Source: Polynucleobacter sp. MWH-UH23A
GTDB lineage: Bacteria > Pseudomonadota > Gammaproteobacteria > Burkholderiales > Burkholderiaceae
Direction of reading: 5' to 3'
Assembly: GCF_040409805.1 (NCBI RefSeq)
Contig: NZ_CP099572.1
Location: 868,001-932,000 of the forward strand
DNA: 64,000 nucleotides
Shown here piece by piece: positions 37,687 to 46,259 of this stretch. A program made the translations under genes and the position numbers. Every line of letters begins with the position of its first letter. The stretch's first letter is position 1. The notes below the pieces were generated by a model, which made no database searches, was not told the origin of the DNA, and saw nothing but the letters and a program-made list of their open reading frames with translations.

Positions 37687-38685
37687 ATGAGAAAGCATAG
37701 CAACTTACGTACATTGAGCAATTTGCGTGCATTGCTGAGTTCAACAATCTTAGCTTTAGGATTGCTTGGGCCTGCTCATGCACAAAGTTTTCCAACTAAA
37801 CCTATTCGCTTAATTGTTCCGTTTGCGCCTGGGGGTAGTACCGATATCATCGCGAGAGCAGTAGGCGATGCATTGGGACGTCAATTGGGTCAGCCTGTGA
37901 TTGTGGAAAACAAAGCAGGTGGGGGTGGTTCAATTGGCGCGCTCGAGGTGATGCGTGCTCCTAAAGATGGATACACCATTGGTATGGCTACGGTATCTAC
38001 TACAGCCGCTAACCCGGCCATTAACCCCAAGATTGGTTATGACCCCATTACTGATTTCACTGCAATTAGTAACATTGCCGCAACTCCAAATATCATTGCA
38101 GTGAACCCCTCCTTTCCAGCAAAGGATTTCAAAACCTTTATGGCTGTCTTGAAAGCCAATCCTGGAAAGTATTCCTATTCAAGCTCGGGCACAGGCGGTA
38201 TTGGCCATTTGCAAACAGAGTTGTTTAAGAGTCTAGCTGGCGTATATATCGTACACATTCCGTATCGTGGTGCAGGCCCTGCATTGGCTGATACTGTGGG
38301 CGGTCAAGTGTCGATGATTTTTGATAACCTACCATCAACATTGCCATTTGTTAAAGACGGTAAATTGGTTCCCATCGTTATTGCTGCGCCCAAACGCTTA
38401 GCGCAATTGCCTAACGTTCCCACTTTTTCTGAGGTTGGCATGGCGCCAGTCAATCGTATGGCGTATTACGGCATATTGGGTCCAGCAGGCATTCCAAAAG
38501 ATATCGTGGATAAATACTATGCAGCTTTGAAGGCTGTAGTGGCAGATCCAGCGGTTAAGAAGCGTATAGAAGAGACTGGCTCGATCATCAACGTGAATGG
38601 GCCAGAAGCCTTCTCAAAAGAGATCAAAGCGGAATATGCTGTTTACAAAGAAGTAGTGGCAAAACAAAAATTGGCTTTGGATTAA
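37687..38685 (+). CDS. Bug/TctC-type substrate-binding protein
   Basis: 332 residues with signal peptide ending GPAHAQS. Bug-family signature FPTKPIRLIVPFAPGGSTDIIARAVG, then NKAGGGGSIGALEVMRAPKDGYT, YSSSGTGGIGHLQTELFK, IPYRGAGPALADTVGGQV and [10 protein letters not shown]. It lies 9 bases after the MCE lipoprotein gene, so may be transcribed with it, although functionally it pairs better with the SDR gene downstream. Ligand unknown; no membrane subunits nearby. Distinct in sequence from the other Bug protein at 24.7 kb. Confidence 0.92.
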   Translation: MRKHSNLRTLSNLRALLSSTILALGLLGPAHAQSFPTKPIRLIVPFAPGGSTDIIARAVGDALGRQLGQPVIVENKAGGGGSIGALEVMRAPKDGYTIGMATVSTTAANPAINPKIGYDPITDFTAISNIAATPNIIAVNPSFPAKDFKTFMAVLKANPGKYSYSSSGTGGIGHLQTELFKSLAGVYIVHIPYRGAGPALADTVGGQVSMIFDNLPSTLPFVKDGKLVPIVIAAPKRLAQLPNVPTFSEVGMAPVNRMAYYGILGPAGIPKDIVDKYYAALKAVVADPAVKKRIEETGSIINVNGPEAFSKEIKAEYAVYKEVVAKQKLALD

Positions 38686-38738
38686 GATCAGAATCAAACC
38701 AAAAAATTGCAAAATAAATAAAAATAACTGGAGATATT

Positions 38739-39524
38739 ATGGATTTAGGTATCAAAGGCAAAGTAGCGTTAGTAATGGCATCTAGCCGTGGTTTGGGTCA
38801 GGCTATGGCTGTTTCCTTAGCGCGTGAAGGTGTGAAAGTAGCCGTTACCGGCCGCAACCCTGAAGGTTTGCAAAATTCAGTCGAGTTAATTGAAGCGGCT
38901 GGTGGCGTAGCTTTGGCATTGAACTGGGATTTATCAGATTCATCGGTTATTGATAGTTTGGTATCTAAAGTAGAAAAAGAACTTGGCCCCATTGATATCT
39001 TGATCAATAACACTGGTGGACCCCCTCCAACACCTGCTGCAGGACAAGATCCAGCATTGTGGCAAAAGAGTTTCAATGACATGGTGCTCTCACTGATTGC
39101 CATTACCGATCGTGTCCTACCTGGAATGCGTCAGCGTAAATGGGGTCGTATTATTACGAGTACTACTTCTGGCGCGATTGCACCGATTAAAAACTTAGCA
39201 ATTTCAAATACCTTGCGGGCCGCATTATTGGGTTGGTCAAAAACCTTGGCTGCTGAGGTTGCTGCTGAGGGCATTACCGTCAACGTCATCATGCCAGGTC
39301 GTGTTGCAACCGATCGTTTACGTCAACTCGATGAAGCGCGAGCTAAGCGAGAAGGTAGTAGCTATGAGGAAGTTGTTAAAGCCAGCTTGCGTCAAATACC
39401 AATGGGGCGCTATGGAGATCCCAAGGAGTATGGTGATGCGGCAGCTTTTTTAGCAAGTCAGAATGCATCTTTCATAACTGGCACCATTATGAGAATTGAT
39501 GGTGGCCAGATTCAGGCGATTTGA
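38739..39524 (+). CDS. SDR-family protein lacking the catalytic YxxxK
   Basis: 261 residues with the FabG-like short-chain dehydrogenase fold. The nucleotide-binding loop reads ASSRGLGQ instead of TGxxxGxG, and the position of the catalytic Tyr and Lys is occupied by S156 and R160 (ISNTLRAALLGWSK). The NNTG motif (INNTGG) and the C-terminal FITGTIMRIDGGQ are retained. Such atypical SDRs form a known subgroup of beta-ketoacyl-reductase-like proteins with imperfect motifs; their activity is unclear. The TTG start of the FtsX-type permease overlaps its stop codon. Preceded by a Bug receptor with a 53-base gap. Confidence 0.88.
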   Translation: MDLGIKGKVALVMASSRGLGQAMAVSLAREGVKVAVTGRNPEGLQNSVELIEAAGGVALALNWDLSDSSVIDSLVSKVEKELGPIDILINNTGGPPPTPAAGQDPALWQKSFNDMVLSLIAITDRVLPGMRQRKWGRIITSTTSGAIAPIKNLAISNTLRAALLGWSKTLAAEVAAEGITVNVIMPGRVATDRLRQLDEARAKREGSSYEEVVKASLRQIPMGRYGDPKEYGDAAAFLASQNASFITGTIMRIDGGQIQAI

Positions 39525-42019
39525 TTACCCAGCTTCAGAATCTATATAGTGTTTTGCGGCAAGACCTGCGCTCGAAAGAGCTCAGGTGGCTGTTTGCTGC
39601 TTTAGTTATTTCCGTAAGCGCTTTAACAAGTGTTAGTTTTCTAGCAGATCGTATGCATCGGGCATTTGAGTTTGATGCTCGTCAACTTTTGGCATCTGAT
39701 TTGCTGATCGTAGCGGATCAGCCTATTTCACCGATTCTGATTGAGCATGCTCAACAGAGTGGACTAGATATTGCGCAGACAACAGTCTTTCCAAGTATGG
39801 CTAGCAGCGCTAAACACAGCAAGCTGGCATCTATCAAAGCAGTGAGCGCAAATTACCCTTTGCGAGGATCATTAGCCATCTATCCACTTGGCGACGATTC
39901 TTCCAATGAGGTGCCCCAAAAGCATGGGCCATCGGCTGGTACTGTTTGGGTGGAGCCAGCCATGCTTCGAAGCTTACAAATACAACCGGGTGACGAACTG
40001 CGTTTGGGGGATCGCCAGTTTCTAATTGCGGGTGCATTAGTAAAAGAGCTTGACCGTGGCGCAGGCTTCATGAATTTCGCACCTCGCATCATGATGTCTT
40101 TAGATGATTTGCCAGCAACTGGCCTAGTGGGAATGGGAAGTCGGGTCACTTACCGCTTATTGCTAGCAGGATCTGACAGTTCTATTAGTGCTTACCGTGA
40201 ATGGGCAGAAAAGTCTATACAGAACCAAAATTTGCGCGGAATTCGTATTGAATCTTTAGAGAACGCGCAGCCGATGATGCGCAAGACGCTGGAGAGGGCA
40301 GAGCAATTTTTATCACTCGTTGCTTTACTCACTGCCATGATTTCTGCGGTAGCAATTGCTTTATCTGCACGGCGCTATGCAGTTGGTCAGGCTGATGTTT
40401 GCGCGACCTTGAAATGTTTTGGTGCCACCAGAATGACGATTCTAAGAAAGCAGTGGACCACGATGCTGTGCTTGGGCGGATTGTCCGCAATCTTGGGCTC
40501 GATGATTGGCTTTGTCGCACAAGAAACGCTGACACAGGTGCTGGGTAATCTGCTTGTTTCCTCATTACCAAGGCCAAGCTTGCTTCCTGTGCTTTGGAGT
40601 ACTGCATTCACTTGGGTCTTACTATTTGCTTTTGCAGGACCGCCTTTATTAAGTCTATCTTCAGTATCGCCGATGCGTTTAATTCGAAAAGAATTCGAGT
40701 TTGCTGGTATCTCTACACTTTGGGTTTTTGTTATTGCTCTCGCTAGTTGCGCTACATTGATTGTATTGGTTGCACGTGATTGGAAGTTGGCTCTTTGGGT
40801 GGGTTTGAGCTTCATTGGCGCATTACTCCTTTTTTCATTGTGCGCTCGTATTTCTCTATGCCTTGTTTCAAAAATTTCATTGCGTCAGTTTGCTACGCAT
40901 TTCGCCTATACAGCGATGGAGCGACGCTCAGGCTTTGCTGTGATGCAGATAACAGCTCTTGGCATCGCTATCATGGCTATTCTCTTGATTTTCTTGTTAA
41001 GACAAGATTTGCTTAATGCCTGGCGTGGCAATATTCCTCAAAATGCACCCAATCGTTTTATGATTAATGTGCAAGGTGATCAGAAGCTTAGTTTGGCTAA
41101 ACTCATTGAATCATCGGGTGCGCCTAAACCCGATTTTTACCCCATGGTCAGAGGGCGCCTGATTCAAATTAATGGCGTTGATATTTCACCTGCTAGCTAT
41201 TTGGATGAGAATGCAAAGCGTTTAGTCGATCGTGAATTTAATCTCTCCTATACAGATCAATTACCTGAGGGTAATCGCATCCTGTCAGGACAATGGATTG
41301 TAGGGAATCAACCGCAAATTTCGATTGAATCAGGAATTGCTAAGACCCTAAAGCTTAAGCTTGGAGATCTATTAACTTACGAAGTTGCCGGCGAAACAGT
41401 TAGTGCACCCATTACTTCCATTCGTAAATTAGATTGGAGTTCCATGCGTGTGAACTTCTTTGTCATCATGCCTCCGGCGCTTTTGCAATCTATGCCGCAA
41501 TCATGGATTACTTCTTATTATCAAGCGCCTAATCTGGATAGCTTGGATTTTCAGATAAATCAAGCCTATCCGAATGTCACCATGGTGGATGTCTCTGCAT
41601 CATTGCAGCAGATTCAGGAGGTGTTGAATAAACTTTCAACCGCATTGGGCTTGTTGTTTGTATTTACGCTGATGGCAGCGATTCTAGTTCTAATGACTGC
41701 TATGGCTGCTACACAGGATGAGCGCTTCAGAAATGCTGCTTTATTAAAGGCTATAGGGGCTTCACAAATGATGCTTAAGCAGATTGCAATAACGGAGCTA
41801 TTAATCATCGGAGCGCTTGCAGGCCTATTGGCTGGTCTTTCTGCGGGTATCGCTGCCTGGTGCTTGGGTCGTTATGTAATGGATATTGAATTCAATGCCT
41901 TTGCGCAAGCTATCGCCTTAGGTCTTGTTCTTGGTGTGGGTGCCACTATGACGGCAGGATATCGCTTTCAAAAGCGCATTCAAGCTGCTACAGCAGTGCA
42001 ATGTCTGCGTGAGTGCTAA
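39521..42019 (+). CDS. FtsX-like ABC transporter permease (YbbP type)
   Basis: 832 residues from TTG 39521, whose bases overlap the SDR stop (TTGA). No ATG occurs before residue 45, inside the conserved N-terminus. Large predicted permease of the YbbP family: TM1 near residues 20-40, a long periplasmic domain, an FtsX core (about 255-400: FLSLVALLTAMISAVAIALSARRYAVGQADVCATLKCFGA, in part), more helices, a second periplasmic domain and a final FtsX core from about 700 (LFVFTLMAAILVLMTAMAATQDERFRNAALLKAIGAS, in part). YbbP normally works with the ATPase YbbA; no ATPase gene is adjacent. The substrate is unknown, possibly lipid or lipoprotein. Confidence 0.87.
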   Translation: MITQLQNLYSVLRQDLRSKELRWLFAALVISVSALTSVSFLADRMHRAFEFDARQLLASDLLIVADQPISPILIEHAQQSGLDIAQTTVFPSMASSAKHSKLASIKAVSANYPLRGSLAIYPLGDDSSNEVPQKHGPSAGTVWVEPAMLRSLQIQPGDELRLGDRQFLIAGALVKELDRGAGFMNFAPRIMMSLDDLPATGLVGMGSRVTYRLLLAGSDSSISAYREWAEKSIQNQNLRGIRIESLENAQPMMRKTLERAEQFLSLVALLTAMISAVAIALSARRYAVGQADVCATLKCFGATRMTILRKQWTTMLCLGGLSAILGSMIGFVAQETLTQVLGNLLVSSLPRPSLLPVLWSTAFTWVLLFAFAGPPLLSLSSVSPMRLIRKEFEFAGISTLWVFVIALASCATLIVLVARDWKLALWVGLSFIGALLLFSLCARISLCLVSKISLRQFATHFAYTAMERRSGFAVMQITALGIAIMAILLIFLLRQDLLNAWRGNIPQNAPNRFMINVQGDQKLSLAKLIESSGAPKPDFYPMVRGRLIQINGVDISPASYLDENAKRLVDREFNLSYTDQLPEGNRILSGQWIVGNQPQISIESGIAKTLKLKLGDLLTYEVAGETVSAPITSIRKLDWSSMRVNFFVIMPPALLQSMPQSWITSYYQAPNLDSLDFQINQAYPNVTMVDVSASLQQIQEVLNKLSTALGLLFVFTLMAAILVLMTAMAATQDERFRNAALLKAIGASQMMLKQIAITELLIIGALAGLLAGLSAGIAAWCLGRYVMDIEFNAFAQAIALGLVLGVGATMTAGYRFQKRIQAATAVQCLREC

Positions 42020-42027
42020 GGATGCTA

Positions 42028-42564
42028 TTAAGAGAGTTTGACTAGATTTTTTGGCAACTCAACTAATCTAGAGTTTGCTAATCGATCTGGAATGCTTTGA
42101 CGTAAGGAAGGGTTGCGTCTATCCAGGAAAATACTCAGTGGCCAGATAAATAAAGCGACAGCAAAAAGCATCTCAATGATTTGCCATTTCTCCAGATGAA
42201 ACATCCATTGCAAAAATACGCATGGGACGATCCAAAGTGAGCCATATACATATCGCCAAATTGCCTGACGTCTGGTTAGATTAAAGCCATTTGTACCAAT
42301 CATACGAATGCGCCAAGTTTGCATTGCCAGTGTTTGTCCAGATTTTGTCCAATACCAAACAAAATAAATGCCCAAGACAGAATACAAATACAAAAAAGTC
42401 AACCAGCTCGGCAAAGAAATTCCAAAAAGAATGCCAAGCCCTAAATTGGGGAGTAGAAAAGTAAAGGCGACTACACCTAGCAATACGAGTTGTTCATAAA
42501 GGCAGCAAGAAACTCGGCGCCAAAATTGAGGTGCAGGTAATGAGCTTAATTCAGCAGGCGTCAT
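42028..42564 (-). CDS. RDD-family membrane protein
   Basis: 178 residues. RDD domain proteins have a few transmembrane helices and unknown roles, some linked to ion exchange. Seen: PAPQFWRRVSCCLYEQLVLLG with the conserved RR near the first helix, helices at roughly 25-45 and 55-75, QTLAMQTWRIRMIGTNG, RQAIWRYVYGS, and FLDRRNPSLRQSIPDRLANSRLV near the end. Last gene of the four-gene minus-strand operon; convergent with the FtsX-type permease by 8 bases. An RDD protein at this spot in an ECF-sigma/DUF3619/DUF3106 cluster is familiar from other Burkholderiales. Confidence 0.85.
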   Translation of the reverse strand: MTPAELSSLPAPQFWRRVSCCLYEQLVLLGVVAFTFLLPNLGLGILFGISLPSWLTFLYLYSVLGIYFVWYWTKSGQTLAMQTWRIRMIGTNGFNLTRRQAIWRYVYGSLWIVPCVFLQWMFHLEKWQIIEMLFAVALFIWPLSIFLDRRNPSLRQSIPDRLANSRLVELPKNLVKLS

Positions 42565-42575
42565 TGATAAGGCGC

Positions 42576-43196
42576 TTATTGATTCTCAGTAGTACTTGGC
42601 GCTGTTGGAGTTGCCAAAGAGCCAGCTTCGGATGTGTTTGCTTGAACAGCACGCGGACTGGGTGCGGCAGGAGGAGGGGTGGTTTCGCGTTGGATGGCGT
42701 GTTGTTGTAGGGTGGGAGCGCTAATTGCGTTTGGCTTTTTCTTGGCCTCCTTCTCAGCTAACTTCTTTTTTTGTTCATCGCTGAGTTTTTGATAAGCGCT
42801 CCATGCCTCTACTTTTTTCTCGGCGGGAAATTTCAAGCTAGTGAGATAGTTTTCCCGTGCAATGCGACGATCACGTTGAGATAAGTTTGACCAACTGGTC
42901 ATGCGCGATTGCAGCCTTTCTTGATCTGCAGGCGCCATCTTGGGATATAGGTTTGCTACATAAATCCACTTTTTACGACTATCGGGAAGCATGTAGTCCC
43001 AGTCGCTTTCTAACGGTGCCAGTGTTTTTTGCTGTGCAGGGCTCAAGCTATCCCAGGTCCCATCTGGAGCCTTAGCGGGTATAGCTGTAGTTTTCCCATG
43101 CGAAGGGTTGGCACTTTGTGCATAAATATCTGTAGCGCAAAAGACGAACAGTGAAAGCGTAAACGCCATCAAGGGTTTGCTAACAAGATTCTTCAT
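42576..43196 (-). CDS. DUF3106 exported protein
   Basis: 206 residues from ATG 43196, which gives a clean signal peptide (MKNLVSKPLMAFTLSLFVF, ending TDIYAQS). Upstream in-frame ATGs at 43232 and 43235 are possible but extend the N-region unusually. The DUF3106 core is SPAQQKTLAPLESDWDYMLP, KKWIYVANLYPKMAPADQERLQSR, then W-rich repeats (MTSWSNLSQRDRRIARENYL). A low-complexity proline/alanine tail follows. Periplasmic, function unknown. Genetic linkage with an ECF sigma factor and DUF3619 suggests an envelope-related regulon. Confidence 0.82.
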   Translation of the reverse strand: MKNLVSKPLMAFTLSLFVFCATDIYAQSANPSHGKTTAIPAKAPDGTWDSLSPAQQKTLAPLESDWDYMLPDSRKKWIYVANLYPKMAPADQERLQSRMTSWSNLSQRDRRIARENYLTSLKFPAEKKVEAWSAYQKLSDEQKKKLAEKEAKKKPNAISAPTLQQHAIQRETTPPPAAPSPRAVQANTSEAGSLATPTAPSTTENQ

Positions 43197-43243
43197 GTCT
43201 TTGCTTAAGTTAGCTGCGATGAAGTAAGTCATCATGACCAAGC

Positions 43244-43714
43244 TTATTTGCTTGGTGATAACTCACTGGAGGAATCTTCAGAATCAGAAAGCGCGCCGTT
43301 TTTAAGGAAGGCCATAAACCCGCTGTCAGCATAGGCATCTGGCGGAACATCGTCAGTGAGTAATGCGGCATCTACTTCAGCGATATCGTTGATGCGAGAC
43401 TCGTTTTGCCATTGCGCAATACCGATGAGTCCAAATACGAGTACCACTAGGGGTGCCAACCAACCAAGGGTATCCCAAAGACTGCTGGAGGATTTAAAAC
43501 TGCCAGCCCAATTTCCGGATGTGCCAGCAAGAGCTGGAGTCTTGACAAGTATCTTCTCTGGCTTGCGGACAGCTAAAGCCTTTTTGCGAGCTTTGTACAG
43601 TCGATCTTTGATGTGCGCAGGCAGGCTTTGAGCTCCTTGGCTCAAAAGGGCTGCGCTGGCGCGACCAAATTCATCGGCTTGTACTGGACTGAGGGTTTCA
43701 TCAAGGTGCTTCAC
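43244..43714 (-). CDS. DUF3619 membrane protein, probable sigma-factor partner
   Basis: 156 residues. A cytoplasmic N-terminal part (MKHLDETLSPVQADEFGRASAALL...IKDRLYKARKKAL) is followed by one transmembrane helix at about residues 92-110 (LGWLAPLVVLVFGLIGIAQW) and an acidic periplasmic tail (IAEVDAALLTDDVPPDAYADSGF). The layout, a short cytoplasmic domain plus one helix encoded right after an ECF sigma gene with a 4-base overlap, is that of anti-sigma factors. This is inference; the family is formally of unknown function. Confidence 0.82.
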   Translation of the reverse strand: MKHLDETLSPVQADEFGRASAALLSQGAQSLPAHIKDRLYKARKKALAVRKPEKILVKTPALAGTSGNWAGSFKSSSSLWDTLGWLAPLVVLVFGLIGIAQWQNESRINDIAEVDAALLTDDVPPDAYADSGFMAFLKNGALSDSEDSSSELSPSK

Positions 43715-44280
43715 AGGGTAATTCCTTTTAATTTCAATGCTTTAGCTAATGATTGCGTTGCCCTAGAGCAATGCGTTTTGACACTACCTTCGCTGCAATT
43801 CATAGCTTTGGCTGTGTCGGTAATGCTTAGCTCATCCCAATAACGCATCAGGAAGGCTTCTCGTTGACGTACAGGTAATTTAGCGATTTCTGACTCCAAA
43901 GCCTGTAAAAGCTGAGTCTTTTCGAGCTGTTTTGCCCCATCTTGGTGAATTTCACTGTCATCTGGAGCTGAAAGCGACTCAAGAGGGTCAAAATCATCGC
44001 TATCTTCAGTTTTTCTGCTCATGCTGGAGAACAGGCTTACCCATGCATTTCGAACCTTTTGACGTCGAAACCAGTCGTGAATTCGGTTTTGCAGAATTCG
44101 GGTGAATAGCAGGGGCAGCTCAGGGGCGGGCTTATCGCCATACTTCTCAGCTAACTTAATCATGGCATCTTGAACGATATCCATTGCAGCATCATCGTCG
44201 CGCACGGCATAAACCGCTTGCTTAAAAGCACGCTGTTCGACGCTACTGAGAAAGTCGGATAGTTCTTGGGCGGATGCCAT
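43711..44280 (-). CDS. ECF-type RNA polymerase sigma factor
   Basis: 189 residues with the two domains of extracytoplasmic-function sigma factors. Region 2 covers about 8-80 (FKQAVYAVRDDDAAMDIVQDAMIKLAEKYG, then RIHDWFRRQKVR), and region 4 about 120-185 (LPVRQREAFLMRYWDELSITDTAKAMNCSEGSVKTHCSRA, in part) with its HTH. A charged linker of about 45 residues lies between. Overlaps DUF3619 by 4 bases. ECF genes commonly autoregulate; I cannot assign the target promoter sequence. Divergent from ilvB across 191 bases. Confidence 0.93.
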   Translation of the reverse strand: MASAQELSDFLSSVEQRAFKQAVYAVRDDDAAMDIVQDAMIKLAEKYGDKPAPELPLLFTRILQNRIHDWFRRQKVRNAWVSLFSSMSRKTEDSDDFDPLESLSAPDDSEIHQDGAKQLEKTQLLQALESEIAKLPVRQREAFLMRYWDELSITDTAKAMNCSEGSVKTHCSRATQSLAKALKLKGITL

Positions 44281-44309
44281 GCAGTCGATTACACCTGAAT
44301 CGGTCGGAA

Positions 44310-44339
44310 TTGGGTCATTTTAGGGGATTGCTATAGAAT
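44310..44339 (+). promoter_or_regulatory. candidate sigma-70 promoter of the ilvB operon
   Basis: TTGGGT at 44310-44315 and TAGAAT at 44334-44339 with an 18-base spacer (TATAGA with 16 is an alternative reading). A start near 44346 would leave a leader of about 126 bases before ilvB. Confidence 0.4.
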
Positions 44340-44343
44340 ATAG

Positions 44344-44395
44344 GGCTTACTACCTAGATTCTCATTTACGAAGTGGTTTTTCCGGTAGCAGCGCC
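44344..44395 (+). promoter_or_regulatory. possible structured leader RNA upstream of ilvB
   Basis: GGCTTACTACC (44344-44354) can pair with GGTAGCAGCGCC (44384-44395) with one bulge and one mismatch, placing a stem-loop at the 5' end of the predicted ilvB transcript. Inside it the frame from ATT 44358 reads ILIYEVVFPV, rich in Ile, Leu and Val codons, continuing to a stop at 44412. No normal start codon precedes these, though GTG 44373 is in frame. A conserved 'ilvH' RNA motif has been described in betaproteobacteria; whether this is it I cannot tell. Confidence 0.3.
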
Positions 44396-44471
44396 GTTCG
44401 AACTCAGGCCATAAGCAGGGGATAGAACTGACTAAACAATTTTTTGCCGAAAATTGCAAAGGACGAAAGAA

Positions 44472-46259
44472 ATGAATACAAGCAGCGCCGAATTTTTAGC
44501 TACTAAAGCTAACAAAGACTCAGCCAATACAAATACCGTAGCAGCGCCTCCAGAAATGATTGGTGCTGAAATGCTCGTGCATGCACTGCATAAAGAGGGC
44601 GTTGAATACGTCTGGGGTTATCCAGGTGGTTCCGTACTCTTTATCTACGATGAAATTTTTAAACAAAATAAGTTCGAACACATTTTGGTTCGCCATGAAC
44701 AAGCAGCAGTTCATGCAGCAGATGGCTATGCACGTGCTACCGGTAAGGTCGGTGTCGCATTAGTTACATCAGGTCCTGGTGTTACGAATGCCGTTACGGG
44801 TATCGCTACTGCATACACTGATTCGATCCCAATGGTGATCATCAGCGGTAACGTGCCAACATATGCAATTGGTGAGGATGCCTTCCAAGAAGCTGACACT
44901 GTTGGCATTACTCGCCCAGTGGTAAAGCACAACTTCCTCGTGAAGGATGTGAAAGATTTACCACTGGTGCTGAAGAAAGCTTTCCATATTGCGCAGACTG
45001 GTCGTCCAGGTCCAGTGTTGATTGATATTCCGAAAGACGTATCTGCTGCCAAAGGTCCGTTTGTCTATCCAGAGACTCTGGAGATGCGCTCATATAACCC
45101 CGTAATCAAGGGCCACAGCGGTCAAATCCGTAAAGCGATTGCTTTATTGCAAGAAGCTGAACGCCCATATATTTACACTGGTGGTGGCATCATCCTAGCT
45201 GACGCAGCACCAGAGCTCAAAGAGTTTGCGGATTTATTGGGTTACCCAGTTACTAATACCTTGATGGGTCTTGGTGGCTTCCCAGGTACAAGTCCACAGT
45301 TTGTTGGTATGTTGGGTATGCATGGAACATACGAAGCCAATATGGCAATGCAACACAGTGATGTATTGATTGCGATCGGCGCACGCTTTGATGATCGCGT
45401 TATCGGTAATACTGCACACTTTGCAAGCCATCCTCGCAAGATCATTCACATTGATATTGATCCATCCGTGATTTCTAAGCGGGTGAAAGTCGATGTTCCT
45501 ATCGTTGGTAATCTCAAAGAAGTATTAGTTGAAATGACTGCTCAGCTTAAAGCTGCTGGTCCACGCAAAAATGGCGACAAGGTTGCTGCTTGGTGGGATC
45601 AGATCAATGAGTGGCGCAAAAAAGATTGCTTGAAATATGACGAGGCATCGCAGATTGTGAAGCCACAGTATGTTGTACAAATGCTATGGGAACTCACCGG
45701 TGGTGATGCGTTTATTTGTTCTGACGTTGGTCAGCATCAAATGTGGGCTGCGCAGTTTTATAAGTTTGATAAGCCACGTCGTTGGATTAACTCCGGTGGT
45801 CTGGGCACCATGGGTGTTGGGCTGCCTTATGCAATGGGCATCAAGAAGGCATTCCCTGAGAAAGATGTTTTCACGATTACTGGCGAAGGCTCGATTCAGA
45901 TGTGTATTCAAGAGCTCTCGACTTGTAAGCAATATGACACACCCGTGAAGATCGTGTCACTCAACAACCGTTACCTTGGTATGGTTCGTCAGTGGCAGGA
46001 ACTGACCTACAACAAGCGTTATTCCAGCTCGTACATGGATTCTTTGCCTGACTTTGTGAAGTTAGCAGAGGCCTATGGACACGTTGGCATGCGTATTGAG
46101 AATAAATCCGATGTTGAAGGTGCACTCAAAGAGGCAATTCGCTTGAAAGAACGTACGGTATTTATGGACTTCCAGACTGACCCAGAAGAAAACGTTTGGC
46201 CAATGGTTCAAGCAGGTAAGGGTATTACTGAAATGCTTTTGGGTAGCGAGGACCTGTAA
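44472..46259 (+). CDS. ilvB: acetolactate synthase large (catalytic) subunit
   Basis: 595 residues from ATG 44472, which has AAAGGA upstream; the TTG at 44454 is less likely. ThDP enzyme making 2-acetolactate (valine, leucine) and 2-aceto-2-hydroxybutyrate (isoleucine). Motifs: GAEMLVHALHKEGVEYVWGYPGG, the ThDP-activating glutamate in LVRHEQAAVHAADGYARATG, FAD domain, VAPARVD-type central region, and ThDP/Mg site TGEGSIQMCIQEL with GLGTMGVGLPYAMG. An N-terminal extension of about 28 polar residues is normal in this group. The ilvN start overlaps the stop (TAATG), so subunits are translationally coupled. Confidence 0.96.
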   Translation: MNTSSAEFLATKANKDSANTNTVAAPPEMIGAEMLVHALHKEGVEYVWGYPGGSVLFIYDEIFKQNKFEHILVRHEQAAVHAADGYARATGKVGVALVTSGPGVTNAVTGIATAYTDSIPMVIISGNVPTYAIGEDAFQEADTVGITRPVVKHNFLVKDVKDLPLVLKKAFHIAQTGRPGPVLIDIPKDVSAAKGPFVYPETLEMRSYNPVIKGHSGQIRKAIALLQEAERPYIYTGGGIILADAAPELKEFADLLGYPVTNTLMGLGGFPGTSPQFVGMLGMHGTYEANMAMQHSDVLIAIGARFDDRVIGNTAHFASHPRKIIHIDIDPSVISKRVKVDVPIVGNLKEVLVEMTAQLKAAGPRKNGDKVAAWWDQINEWRKKDCLKYDEASQIVKPQYVVQMLWELTGGDAFICSDVGQHQMWAAQFYKFDKPRRWINSGGLGTMGVGLPYAMGIKKAFPEKDVFTITGEGSIQMCIQELSTCKQYDTPVKIVSLNNRYLGMVRQWQELTYNKRYSSSYMDSLPDFVKLAEAYGHVGMRIENKSDVEGALKEAIRLKERTVFMDFQTDPEENVWPMVQAGKGITEMLLGSEDL

